This document shows, piece by piece, positions 38,418-47,457 of a DNA stretch of 64,000 nt. A program made the position numbers and the translations under genes. The notes under the pieces are model-generated. The model was not told the origin of the DNA, searched no databases, and saw nothing but the letters and a program-made list of their open reading frames with translations. How positions within the stretch are numbered: position 1 is the first letter of the stretch; each line of letters starts with the position of its first letter. This stretch comes from Pseudovibrio exalbescens DSM 16456 (GTDB lineage: Bacteria; Pseudomonadota; Alphaproteobacteria; Rhizobiales; Stappiaceae), in the NCBI RefSeq assembly GCF_000422785.1, contig NZ_AUGS01000005.1:62001-126000 (forward strand). Reading direction: 5' to 3'.

Positions 38418-40226
38418 TCAGAGGCGCACTTTAACATAGCTTCCAGGCGCGTCCTCCAAAATTTTGACACGGCGCGCACCCGGTTTTCGAGCTTTCACCA
38501 AGGTATTGTCTTTGTCGGTGATCCACTCCTGCCAATGGGGCCACCATGAGCCGGGGTGCTCTTCAGCTGTATTCAACCAGTCGTTGATGTCTCGATGCAG
38601 GCCGTCGTTGGTCCAATACTGATACTTGTTCTTGTGTGGGGGATTGACGACACCGGCAATGTGCCCGGATCCAGCCAAAACATACTCTACCGGTCCGCCA
38701 AAGCAATGCGACCCCTCCAGAACCGAAATGGCAGGCGCAATGTGGTCCTCACGTGTGGCAAGATTGTAAACGGGGATTTCAACGTCCTTGAGATCTATCT
38801 TGATGCCGTCAATTTCCAATTCGCCTTTGGCGAGATTGTTGGTCAGATAGCAATTGCGCAGATAGAAAGAATGGTTGGCTGCAGGCAATCGGGTTGCGTC
38901 AGAGTTCCAGAACAGCAAGTCGAACGGGAACGGCTCCTTGCCGCGAATGTAGTTGTTGATCACATAGGGCCAGATCAGGTCGTTGGAGCGCAGCATGTTG
39001 AAGGCCGTCGCCATCTTGCTGCCGTCCAGATAGCCCTGTTTGTTCATGCGGTCTTCGAGCAGTTTGATCTGTTCCTCATCGACGAATACTCTCAGGTCAC
39101 CGGAGTGAACGAAATCAACCTGTGTAGTCAGGAAGGTAACAGTTGCAACACGGTCTTTTTGGCCGGTCTTGGCCATATAGGCCAGCGCGATGGCCAACAA
39201 CGTTCCGCCCACACAATAGCCAATGGCATTAACAGTGGATTGCTGGGTGGTCTTTTGGATCGTATCCAGAGCCATGAAGATACCTTCTTGCATGTAATGC
39301 TCGAAGCTCTTCTGTGACTGGCGTTCGTCGGGGTTGACCCACGAAATGACGAAGACAGTGTGCCCTTGTTCCACCATCCATCTGATGAAGGACTTTTCCT
39401 CGTTCAGGTCGAGGATGTAGTACTTGTTGATCCACGGCGGAACCACGAGAATGGGGCGTTTGTATACCTGTTCTGTCTGCGGTTCATACTGGATCAGCTG
39501 GCAAACATCGTTCTGTGCGATTACTTTGCCGGGCGTATTGGCAACATTTTTTCCGATCTCGAAAGAGGAGGGGTCAGACTGGCGTAACTTGACCTCGCCA
39601 TTCCCGGCCTTGATGTCCTCGGCCAGCATTTCCATGCCTTTGACAAGATTCTCCCCGTTGCTGGTCATGGTTTCCCTGAGCAACTCGGGATTGGTCAGGA
39701 TGAAGTTGGAGGGCGCCATGGCGTTGGTAATCTGACGCACGTAGAACGCAGCCTTGTGACGAGTATGCTCATCTACATCCGTTGCGCCTTCAACAAGATG
39801 CTCTGCCCATTGCGTGGTTTGCAGGTACATCTGTTTGACGAAATCGAAAAACTGGTTTTCCTCCCATTCCGCATCCCTGAAACGTTTATCTCCGGGAGCA
39901 GGTGTAATGGTGGGTGCGCTGTCTTCGCCTGCCATGCGCTTCAGAGTGTTGTTCCAGACATGCATGTACCCGGTCCAAAGACGGGTTTGAGCTTCGATGG
40001 CGCGAGCTGGATCCTTCATCCAGTATTCGCCCACCTGCGCCAGTGTCTTTACCGCGAGACTCAGCTCTTCCGGTGTTTCATCCTGAACGCGTCCGCTCTC
40101 CCGCGGCTCCAGATAGGCTGCCAGTGCTTTGCCGCTGTTCTCTGCAATCTTTGTGAGATTGCGGGCAAACTCCTCCGGATTATTGAAAATGTATTGAAGT
40201 AACGGGTTTTCTTGCTCGTTGGACAT
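38418..40226 (-). CDS. phaC: Class I poly(3-hydroxyalkanoate) synthase
   Basis: Polymerises 3-hydroxyacyl-CoA into storage granules. At 602 residues it fits class I synthases. The lipase-like box is GYCVGGT with nucleophile Cys338, preceded by [10 protein letters not shown]. The catalytic Asp lies in [11 protein letters not shown], and His in [13 protein letters not shown]. The N-terminal domain of about 200 residues is typical. The start is the ATG at 40226; a TTG lies 9 nt upstream. No phaA, phaB, phasin or phaR gene is adjacent, but a BktB-like thiolase lies at 27184. Confidence 0.97.
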   Translation of the reverse strand: MSNEQENPLLQYIFNNPEEFARNLTKIAENSGKALAAYLEPRESGRVQDETPEELSLAVKTLAQVGEYWMKDPARAIEAQTRLWTGYMHVWNNTLKRMAGEDSAPTITPAPGDKRFRDAEWEENQFFDFVKQMYLQTTQWAEHLVEGATDVDEHTRHKAAFYVRQITNAMAPSNFILTNPELLRETMTSNGENLVKGMEMLAEDIKAGNGEVKLRQSDPSSFEIGKNVANTPGKVIAQNDVCQLIQYEPQTEQVYKRPILVVPPWINKYYILDLNEEKSFIRWMVEQGHTVFVISWVNPDERQSQKSFEHYMQEGIFMALDTIQKTTQQSTVNAIGYCVGGTLLAIALAYMAKTGQKDRVATVTFLTTQVDFVHSGDLRVFVDEEQIKLLEDRMNKQGYLDGSKMATAFNMLRSNDLIWPYVINNYIRGKEPFPFDLLFWNSDATRLPAANHSFYLRNCYLTNNLAKGELEIDGIKIDLKDVEIPVYNLATREDHIAPAISVLEGSHCFGGPVEYVLAGSGHIAGVVNPPHKNKYQYWTNDGLHRDINDWLNTAEEHPGSWWPHWQEWITDKDNTLVKARKPGARRVKILEDAPGSYVKVRL

Positions 40227-40690
40227 TCGCTTCAAGTTTCCCTATTGCCAACTGCTTGACGTAAATGCGGATACCGTTCCTGCCCTGACACCTGCAGTTT
40301 TCATGCAAATGCCATCGGTAAATCCGGATTGAGTGGCGTTTCTCCTTTAATATTAAAAATTATAGGAGGTTTGGGGCCAAGGCGCGATTTGATTTTAGTT
40401 GTAATTGACGGGGCTTATTATTGTTGGGTGCTTTGCCGGGACATGGCCCAAGTAATCGATAATCCATCGATACCTACTTCATCCGTAAATTTATCGATTA
40501 TAAATATTTAATGCGTATTTTATGTATTCAGGACGTCGTCGGCGTTTGCACTTCCCTCCAGTATGGGTTAAGAGCATGACGGCTATTTGAAGGTTGCAGG
40601 AACTCTCCCGCATCACCATACAGTGTAAAAAATAAAAAGTGTTTGATTGGCGGCATAGGTCGCAAGTCGTAAAACCGGGTATGAAACCGA
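40227..40690. other. Intergenic region between phaC and a lipoprotein gene
   Basis: A 464-nt gap between divergent genes. Around 40340-40510 it is AT-rich and contains three ATCGAT motifs and a 10-bp inverted repeat. Promoters for both genes must lie here. I see no gene. Confidence 0.6.
40453..40500. promoter_or_regulatory. 10-bp inverted repeat with ATCGAT cores
   Basis: TAATCGATAA (40453-40462) and TTATCGATTA (40491-40500) are exact inverted copies; a third ATCGAT lies between them at 40466-40471. The site is about 230 nt upstream of phaC and 190 nt upstream of the lipoprotein gene. Confidence 0.4.
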
Positions 40691-40993
40691 ATGAAACGCA
40701 TGTGCAAACTCCTTCCTGTAATCGGGCTCTCCAGCCTATTAGGTGCCTGTGCCTTTGGCGAGTCCATGACAGTTTACGAAGCGATGGAGCCAACAGCTGC
40801 TCAACGCGCGATGGTTCTTAAAGAGAGTGAACAGGAAAGTTTGCTGACTCCAGATCAGCGAAGCGATGCAGAAAGCCAGCTTTTGGCAATCTCCGAGGAA
40901 AATGAGCGCAAGGCGCAAGAAACCGCACGCTCTGCCTCGGATATCGAGGAGCTGAAGGCGCTGGCGGCGCAAGCCGAGCAAGGCGCTCAATAA
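40691..40993 (+). CDS. Small hypothetical lipoprotein
   Basis: A 100-residue protein with a lipoprotein signal: basic start MKRMCK, hydrophobic core and lipobox LLGAC (Cys20). The mature part is hydrophilic and probably helical, rich in E, A and Q (ESEQESLLTPDQRSDAESQ, then EENERKAQETARSASDIEEL). It ends in an alanine-rich coiled-coil-like tail. I do not recognise a family. It resembles small coiled-coil envelope lipoproteins in form only. It stands alone, 222 nt before alaC. Confidence 0.65.
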   Translation: MKRMCKLLPVIGLSSLLGACAFGESMTVYEAMEPTAAQRAMVLKESEQESLLTPDQRSDAESQLLAISEENERKAQETARSASDIEELKALAAQAEQGAQ

Positions 40994-41215
40994 ACTCTGT
41001 CAGCTAATATTCCTCTTGCAACAGATGTTGTCCAGCCGCAGCGCCCCATGCTGGCGTTGCCCTTTGGTTTGATATATTGAAATTTGCTGCTGGTTGCCTG
41101 TAAAAACTCATGCAAAAGCCGCAGACACCTGCTAAAACCCAGCCCGATAACTCAACGATTCACGCGATGAATTGCCAGTCGCTATATACGCTACTCAGAA
41201 AGTGAGGCTCTTGGC

Positions 41216-42433
41216 ATGGACGACTTTCACAAGACTCGCAGGCTGCCGCCCTATGTCTTTGAACAAGTTAATCGTCTGAAAGCCAAGGCGCGAGCGGGTG
41301 GCGCCGACATCATTGATATGGGTATGGGCAACCCGGATCTGCCTACGCCGCAGCACATTGTCGAAAAGCTGACAGAGACGATTCAGAACCCGCGCACCCA
41401 TCGATATTCCGCTTCCAAAGGTATCCCTGGTCTACGCAGAGCGCAGGCGGCGTACTACGGACGTCGTTTTGGCGTAAAGCTGGACCCTGAAACGCAGGTT
41501 GTGGCTACGCTTGGTTCCAAAGAGGGGTTTGCCAACATGGCTCAGGCGATTACGGCGCCGGGCGATGTGGTTTTGGTACCCAATCCCAGCTACCCCATTC
41601 ATGCCTTCGGTTTCTTGATGGCAGGTGGCACGCTGCGATCCATCCCAGCAGAGCCGGGACCGGAGCTGTTCGAAGCGCTTGAGCGCGCCGTGATTCACTC
41701 GATTCCAAAGCCTATTGCAGTGGTTCTGTGCTATCCGGCCAACCCGACAGCCACTTGTGCGGACCTTGAGTTCTACAAGGATGTTGTGGCGTTCGCACGC
41801 AAGCACGACATTTTTGTCTTGTCGGATCTTGCGTATTCGGAGATCTATTTTGACCGGACACCGCCGCCATCCATCCTGCAGGTGCCGGGTGCATTGGATG
41901 TGGCCGTGGAGTTCACCTCCCTGTCCAAGACCTTTTCCATGCCGGGATGGCGAATGGGTTTTGCAGTTGGCAATGAGCGCTTGATCGCGGCGTTGGCACG
42001 GGTCAAGTCCTACCTTGATTATGGCGCTTTTACACCCATTCAGGTGGCGGCCACGGCTGCTCTGAATGGTCCGGAAGATTGTATTGAGCAGATGCGCGAG
42101 ACGTACCGCAAGCGCCGCGACGTTCTGGTGGACTCCTTTTCCCGTGCAGGGTGGGATATTCCGGCGCCTGAGGCCAGCATGTTTGCCTGGGCGCCAATAC
42201 CAGAAAAGTTCAAGAGTATTGGCTCACTTGAGTTTTCGAAGCTTCTGATTGAGAAAGCAGATGTTGCCGTTGCTCCGGGCATTGGCTTTGGTGAGTATGG
42301 CGAGGGGTATGTACGGATCGGACTGGTTGAGAACGAGCAACGTATCCGGCAGGCCGCGCGTGGTATACGCCGTTTCCTGAATGGTCCGGACACCGGTCGG
42401 GAAGATAAAGAAGAAGCGGGCGCGCAGCGCTGA
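41216..42433 (+). CDS. alaC: Alanine transaminase (AlaC-type class I/II aminotransferase)
   Basis: A cytosolic PLP enzyme forming alanine from pyruvate and glutamate. The 405-residue sequence is close to E. coli AlaC over its whole length: KTRRLPPYVFEQVNRLK, DIIDMGMGNPD, STSKG-like SASKGIPGLRRAQ and PNPSYPIHAFGF. Lys238 binds the cofactor in SLSKTFSMPGWRMGF. GTGAGG precedes the ATG. Annotation as LL-diaminopimelate aminotransferase is a frequent alternative for this family. It is 29 nt upstream of hom, a conserved pairing in Alphaproteobacteria. Confidence 0.92.
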   Translation: MDDFHKTRRLPPYVFEQVNRLKAKARAGGADIIDMGMGNPDLPTPQHIVEKLTETIQNPRTHRYSASKGIPGLRRAQAAYYGRRFGVKLDPETQVVATLGSKEGFANMAQAITAPGDVVLVPNPSYPIHAFGFLMAGGTLRSIPAEPGPELFEALERAVIHSIPKPIAVVLCYPANPTATCADLEFYKDVVAFARKHDIFVLSDLAYSEIYFDRTPPPSILQVPGALDVAVEFTSLSKTFSMPGWRMGFAVGNERLIAALARVKSYLDYGAFTPIQVAATAALNGPEDCIEQMRETYRKRRDVLVDSFSRAGWDIPAPEASMFAWAPIPEKFKSIGSLEFSKLLIEKADVAVAPGIGFGEYGEGYVRIGLVENEQRIRQAARGIRRFLNGPDTGREDKEEAGAQR

Positions 42434-42462
42434 TCACGGTTTGCTGAAAATTCGGACAGGAT

Positions 42463-43788
42463 ATGACTGAGAGTTTAAAAGTTGGCGTAGCAGGGTTGGG
42501 TACCGTTGGGGCCTCCGTGGTGCGTATCGTCAAGAACAAGGCAAAGCAGCTCGAGAGCCGGTGCGGTCGTCCCATCGAGGTCGTAGCGGTTAGTGCACGC
42601 AGCCGCTCAAAGGACCGCGGCGTGGATTTGTCATCCATGGAGTGGTTTGATGATCCTGTGGCCCTTGCCCAAGCACCCGGCATTGATGTTTTCGTCGAGC
42701 TTGTCGGCGGAGACAGCGGCTCGGCAGAGGATAGTGTGCGGGCTGCTTTGAATGCCGGTAAACATGTCGTTACGGCCAATAAGGCTTTGTTGGCCAAGCA
42801 TGCCGTGTCTCTTTCTCGCCTGGCTGAAGAAAAAGGCGTAAGCCTGAATTATGAAGCTGCTGTGGCTGGTGGTATTCCCATCGTCAAAACCATGCGCGAG
42901 AGCCTGGCCGGAAACTCTGTTTCCCGCGTTTACGGGATCATGAATGGTACCTGCAATTACATCCTGACGCGCATGGAACGCGAAGGGCTCTCTTTTGCCG
43001 AGTGTCTGGCTGATGCCCAGCGACTGGGGTATGCAGAAGCGGATCCCACCTTCGATATTGAAGGTCATGATACGGCCCACAAACTGTCGTTGCTGACGAG
43101 TTTGGCGTTTGGCTGTGAAGTGGATAGCGATGCCATTTACGTTGAGGGCATTACCTCGATCACGACCGACGATATCCGTGCGGCTGACGAACTGGGCTAC
43201 CGGATCAAGTTGCTGGGTGTGGCCCAGCGCACGGATACCGGCGTGGAACAGCGCGTTCACCCGACAATGGTGCCTAAGCATTCTGCCATCGCGCGTATTG
43301 ACGGCGTTTTGAACGCGGTTGCCGTGGATGCGGACGCTGTGGGAGAAGTGGTTCTGGTGGGGCCGGGTGCTGGTGGAGATGCCACTGCGTCCTCTGTCAT
43401 TTCGGATATTGCAGATATCGCCCGGGAAGACGGCATGCCTGTCTTTGGACAAGCTGCGACATCTTTGGAGCCCTACACCAAAGCGCGGATGCGCCTCCAT
43501 GAGGGGGGCTATTATATTCGCCTTGCTGTGGATGATCGTCCCGGTGCTTTTGCAACAATTGCAAAGCACATGGCGGAGAAGAACATCTCGCTCCAATCCA
43601 TTGTGCAAAATCGCCGAGACCCGGCTCTCGCCTCAGACGGGGCCGTGGATCCGGATGAGCCCCAACCGGTCATACTCATTACCCATGAGACAACGGAACT
43701 GGCGGTACGCGAAGCGCTGGAGTTGATCGCGGCCGAAAAGGTCACGTTTGGCGCTCCGCAAATGCTGAGAATTGAAAAACTGGATTAA
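42463..43788 (+). CDS. hom: Homoserine dehydrogenase
   Basis: Reduces aspartate semialdehyde to homoserine for threonine and methionine synthesis. The 441-residue product has the NAD(P)-binding start VGVAGLGTVGASVVRI, the substrate region NGTCNYILTRME and AEADPTFDIEGHDTAHKL. A C-terminal ACT domain (RLAVDDRPGAFATIAKHMAE, from about residue 350) implies feedback control, usually by threonine. It lies between alaC and glpX on the same strand. Its product leads to the substrate of the metY enzyme. Confidence 0.97.
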   Translation: MTESLKVGVAGLGTVGASVVRIVKNKAKQLESRCGRPIEVVAVSARSRSKDRGVDLSSMEWFDDPVALAQAPGIDVFVELVGGDSGSAEDSVRAALNAGKHVVTANKALLAKHAVSLSRLAEEKGVSLNYEAAVAGGIPIVKTMRESLAGNSVSRVYGIMNGTCNYILTRMEREGLSFAECLADAQRLGYAEADPTFDIEGHDTAHKLSLLTSLAFGCEVDSDAIYVEGITSITTDDIRAADELGYRIKLLGVAQRTDTGVEQRVHPTMVPKHSAIARIDGVLNAVAVDADAVGEVVLVGPGAGGDATASSVISDIADIAREDGMPVFGQAATSLEPYTKARMRLHEGGYYIRLAVDDRPGAFATIAKHMAEKNISLQSIVQNRRDPALASDGAVDPDEPQPVILITHETTELAVREALELIAAEKVTFGAPQMLRIEKLD

Positions 43789-43832
43789 TCCCGTACCAAT
43801 ACGACGGGACTATGTGAACTTCGAGGATATAG

Positions 43833-44828
43833 ATGGCCGATAGTCAAGCGGACGAAGATTTCGTTATGGATCGAATTCTGACGCTGGAGCTGGCACGCGT
43901 GACTGAACGCGCTGCCGTTTCAGCGGCCAGATTGCGGGGACGGGGTGACGAAAAAGCCGCTGACCAAGCAGCTGTGGATGCGATGCGCCGCGAACTCAAC
44001 CAATTGCCGATTGATGGTACCGTCGTCATCGGCGAGGGAGAGCGCGATGAAGCGCCCATGCTGTATATTGGCGAAAAGGTTGGCACCAAGAACGGAGCCA
44101 AGGTGGATATCGCTTTGGACCCTCTGGAAGGGACCACGATCTGCGCCAAGAACATGCCCAATTCCATCGCCGTTATTGCAATGGCACCGGAGGGGGATCT
44201 TCTCAATGCGCCGGACAGTTACATGTCCAAGATCGCCATTGGACCAGGCTATCCATCGGGCACCATCAATCTGGATGATCCGATTGAGCTCAATCTGGAA
44301 CGCGTTGCCAAGGCAAAGGGTGTCGATGTTTCCGACGTGACCGTATGTGTTCTTGACCGTCCGCGTCATGCCAAGTTGATTGACGACATTCGTGCTGTTG
44401 GCGCGTCGATCTATCTGATCGGAGATGGCGACGTAGCAGGTATCATTCACACCACGGCTCCCGAAGAAACCGGCATTGATCTTTATGTGGGTATCGGTGG
44501 GGCGCCAGAAGGCGTTCTGGCAGCTGCGGCGCTGCGCTGCATTGGCGGCCAGATGGAAGGCCGACTGGTCATTACCCGCGAAGAACAAGTGGAACGCGCC
44601 AAGCGCATGGGCATTGACGATATCAATCGTAAATACACCATGGAAGAAATGGCGGGTGGCGACGTGCTGTTTGCCGCAACCGGTGTGACCGATGGCAACT
44701 TCTTGAAGGGCGTCAAGTTCGGGCGAACTCACATCACGACCCAGACCGTGGTAATGCGGTCGACGTCTGGCACCGTGCGTTACATCACGGCGCAGCACTC
44801 TCATTTGGAAAAATTCCATCTGGATTGA
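43833..44828 (+). CDS. glpX: Class II fructose-1,6-bisphosphatase
   Basis: Hydrolyses fructose 1,6-bisphosphate in gluconeogenesis. The 331-residue product has the GlpX signatures GTVVIGEGERDEAPMLYIGE and VDIALDPLEGTTICAKNMPN, with the metal-binding acidic residues present, and GIGGAPEGVLAAAALRCIGG. Length is normal. The order hom, glpX, recJ is conserved in this class. In some relatives this enzyme also has sedoheptulose bisphosphatase activity; that cannot be judged here. Confidence 0.96.
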   Translation: MADSQADEDFVMDRILTLELARVTERAAVSAARLRGRGDEKAADQAAVDAMRRELNQLPIDGTVVIGEGERDEAPMLYIGEKVGTKNGAKVDIALDPLEGTTICAKNMPNSIAVIAMAPEGDLLNAPDSYMSKIAIGPGYPSGTINLDDPIELNLERVAKAKGVDVSDVTVCVLDRPRHAKLIDDIRAVGASIYLIGDGDVAGIIHTTAPEETGIDLYVGIGGAPEGVLAAAALRCIGGQMEGRLVITREEQVERAKRMGIDDINRKYTMEEMAGGDVLFAATGVTDGNFLKGVKFGRTHITTQTVVMRSTSGTVRYITAQHSHLEKFHLD

Positions 44829-44920
44829 GTGGCGGACACTCATTGAAGTTCACAGGCGGGCGGTCCTTTCAGGGCGCGCCCGTTTGCGTTTTCCGGCGGA
44901 ATCACAACACCCTTTGAAGC

Positions 44921-46759
44921 ATGACTGACATTCTGACAACTGCGGCCGCTGAGCGGCGAACGGTCCTTGGTGTAACGCGCTCAAGTTCGGGGCGCGTGTG
45001 GCGCGAGCGGATAGATTCAATGCTTGGTTCTCAGGCGCTTGCCTTGTCCCAGCGGACTGGCCTGCCGGATGTTGTGGGGCGCGTATTGGTGGGGCGTGGT
45101 GTCGGTTTGGAACAGGCGAGCCGGTTTCTTGAACCATCCCTTCGGGACTTGATGCCGGATCCGTCCAGCTTGCAGGATATGGATGCGGCAGCAAAGCGCG
45201 TCGCTGATGCCTTGAGCGCTCGTACGCCCATGGCGGTTTTTGGTGACTACGATGTTGATGGTGCGACGTCGACCGCGTTGTTGCTGCGCTACTTCCGCAC
45301 CCTTGGTGTTGATCCGCAGTTCTATATACCGGACCGCATCATAGATGGATATGGACCCAATCCGAATGCAATAGGCCAGCTGAGAAACGGCGGTGCGCAG
45401 CTTTTGATCACTGTTGATTGTGGAAGCACGTCGTTTGAAGCGTTCGCAGAAGCAAAACGTGTGGGGCTGGATGTGGTCGTACTGGATCATCACCAAGTCG
45501 GAGAGAGTTATCCGGAGGTGTGCGCGCTGGTCAATCCAAACCGTCAGGACGATCTGTCGGGGCAGGGGCATCTGGCGGCCGTTGGTGTTACCTTCTTGTT
45601 CCTTGTCGCGTTGAACCGCGAGTTGCGTCAACGCGGTGTCGCACAATTACCGGATCTGATGGGGCTTCTGGATTTGGTTGCTTTGGGTACGGTGTGCGAT
45701 GTCGTGCCACTCAAGGGCTTGAACCGGGCCTATGTGGTCAAGGGACTTCAGGTCATGCATCAGCGCCGTAATGTGGGACTGGCGGCCCTCTGCGATATTT
45801 CCCGGGTCAATGGCAAGCCGTCGCCATATCATCTTGGTTTTATGCTGGGTCCGCGTATCAATGCCGGCGGACGTATTGGTGATTCTGGTCTCGGAACGCG
45901 ATTGCTGATCAGTGACAGCAGGGATGAGGCCGAACATGTTGCCGCCACCCTTGAGCGATTGAATCAGGAGCGCCAGGCGATCGAAGCGGTTATGCTGGAA
46001 GAGGGCGACAGCCAAGCCTATCAAAAGCTTGACTCTCACGGAGAAGCACCTCCGGTTTTATTGACTGGCGCAGATAACTGGCATCCGGGCGTCGTCGGTT
46101 TGATTGCCTCACGACTGAAGGAAAGATACCGCCGTCCCTCATTTGCTATTGCTTTTAATGAAAGTGGCGTGGGTACTGGCTCCGGCCGGTCCATTTCAGG
46201 TGTCGATTTGGGTGCTGCCGTGCGGGCGGCGGTGGATGCTGGCATTCTCGAAAAAGGCGGCGGCCACGCCATGGCTGCCGGGCTGACGGTTCGCCGCGAG
46301 CGACTCGATGAGTTGACAGCGTTTTTTGATCAGGCTTTGGCTGAGAGTGTCGCTCATGCGGCTCGTGATCACGAACTCACCCTTGATGGGGTTCTGGCAC
46401 CTGGAGGCGCGACACTGGATTTGCTGGAAACGCTTGAAAAGGCAGGGCCTTATGGGGCATCGCACCCGGAACCAGTCTTTGCTTTTCCATCGGTGCGGAT
46501 AAAGTATGCGGATGTTATTGGAAAAGGTCATGTTCGTGTGACGATTGCTACCAATGATGGTCCGGCTCTGAAGGCAATCGCCTTCAAGGCGGAGGATCAG
46601 CCCCTCGGGCAGGCCCTGCTTGGGGCCCGTGGGAAATCCCTCCACCTTGCTGGCGTACTGTCCGTGGACACTTGGCAGGGACAAGCCAAACCGCAGCTGC
46701 GCATTCTGGACGCAGCAGATCCCGCCACGACCACGCTGGCTCGCATGAGCCGCGTCTGA
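44921..46759 (+). CDS. recJ: Single-stranded-DNA-specific exonuclease RecJ
   Basis: A 5'-to-3' ssDNA exonuclease for recombination and mismatch repair. The DHH-family metal motifs are complete: FGDYDVDGATST (Asp109 region), ITVDCGS, LDHHQVGE (Asp189-His191) and LVNPNRQDD. The DHHA1 domain includes KGGGHAMAAGLTV at about residue 446, and an OB-like C-terminal domain follows. At 612 residues it is slightly longer than E. coli RecJ. The ATG start is supported by family alignment from memory. Confidence 0.96.
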   Translation: MTDILTTAAAERRTVLGVTRSSSGRVWRERIDSMLGSQALALSQRTGLPDVVGRVLVGRGVGLEQASRFLEPSLRDLMPDPSSLQDMDAAAKRVADALSARTPMAVFGDYDVDGATSTALLLRYFRTLGVDPQFYIPDRIIDGYGPNPNAIGQLRNGGAQLLITVDCGSTSFEAFAEAKRVGLDVVVLDHHQVGESYPEVCALVNPNRQDDLSGQGHLAAVGVTFLFLVALNRELRQRGVAQLPDLMGLLDLVALGTVCDVVPLKGLNRAYVVKGLQVMHQRRNVGLAALCDISRVNGKPSPYHLGFMLGPRINAGGRIGDSGLGTRLLISDSRDEAEHVAATLERLNQERQAIEAVMLEEGDSQAYQKLDSHGEAPPVLLTGADNWHPGVVGLIASRLKERYRRPSFAIAFNESGVGTGSGRSISGVDLGAAVRAAVDAGILEKGGGHAMAAGLTVRRERLDELTAFFDQALAESVAHAARDHELTLDGVLAPGGATLDLLETLEKAGPYGASHPEPVFAFPSVRIKYADVIGKGHVRVTIATNDGPALKAIAFKAEDQPLGQALLGARGKSLHLAGVLSVDTWQGQAKPQLRILDAADPATTTLARMSRV

Positions 46760-46936
46760 GCGTCAGTCGCAGCGTATCTGTATCAATTGGACAGTTTTAA
46801 CGTTTGCCCATCAGGTTATTGGCAAACTGAAATGTAAGGCGTTGATTTCCCTCTGGCTCAGGATGTTAGATGGGAAAGCAAGGCGGTGATTCATAATGGC
46901 AGGCGGAACAGGGCCCTGCCTGACCTAGGGGGTAGT

Positions 46937-47347
46937 ATGGACAGTCCTCGACCCATTGAGACGACAGGTGGCCTCGGCTTGGGATTGGCACTTGGAGGTG
47001 CCAGTGGCGTCATCTCCATTCTGACGGCTGCAGCGTCGTCGCATGCTTACGGCTCACAGCTGCTGATCACGATTTCTCAGATGACCATGTTGCATGCGGG
47101 GGCATTTGTTGCTCTGGGCCTTGCTTTGGCGATCTCTCATTCCAGGCTGCTGGGCTTTGCCATCCTGATCATTTTCGCAGGACTGGGCCTGTTTTGTGGA
47201 GACTTGGCGTTTCGGTGGTTTTCCGGCACACGACTGTTTCCCATGGCAGCGCCCACGGGCGGTTTCATGATGATAGTGGGGTGGTTGTTTGTGTTTCTCG
47301 CCGGCCTTGTGCGGGTTTTGGGATTTTCGCGTCGACCACGGGCCTAA
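46937..47347 (+). CDS. DUF423 membrane protein
   Basis: A 136-residue protein with four hydrophobic segments matching DUF423 (YgdD-like). Visible motifs are LALGGASGVISIL near the N terminus, MLHAGAFVALGLALA, GLGLFCGDLAFRWFSG and PMAAPTGGFMMIVGWLFVFL. The family usually carries a GAFGAH motif near the first helix, which here reads AAASSHAYG. The function is unknown. GGGGGT precedes the ATG at 46937; the frame is open further upstream. It converges on the M3 peptidase gene. Confidence 0.8.
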   Translation: MDSPRPIETTGGLGLGLALGGASGVISILTAAASSHAYGSQLLITISQMTMLHAGAFVALGLALAISHSRLLGFAILIIFAGLGLFCGDLAFRWFSGTRLFPMAAPTGGFMMIVGWLFVFLAGLVRVLGFSRRPRA

Positions 47348-47381
47348 AAAAAAGCGAGTGGGGTGGGGCCCAGCTCGCTTT
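47346..47381 (-). terminator. Rho-independent terminator of the M3 peptidase gene
   Basis: AAAGCGAG (47351-47358) pairs with CTCGCTTT (47374-47381), with an inner TGGG/CCCA extension. On the minus strand the stem is followed by a run of T, so it mainly serves the peptidase gene. Confidence 0.8.
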
Positions 47382-47457
47382 AAAGTTTGGTGCATCAGTA
47401 GAGGCGCGGACTAATCAGCGCCCAACTGTATGCTGCAAGGCTATGCTTGTGTGAGGC

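Noticed and set aside
42631-43608. 325-codon open frame antisense to hom
   Set aside because: hom matches its family throughout; the antisense translation is low-complexity and has no motif.
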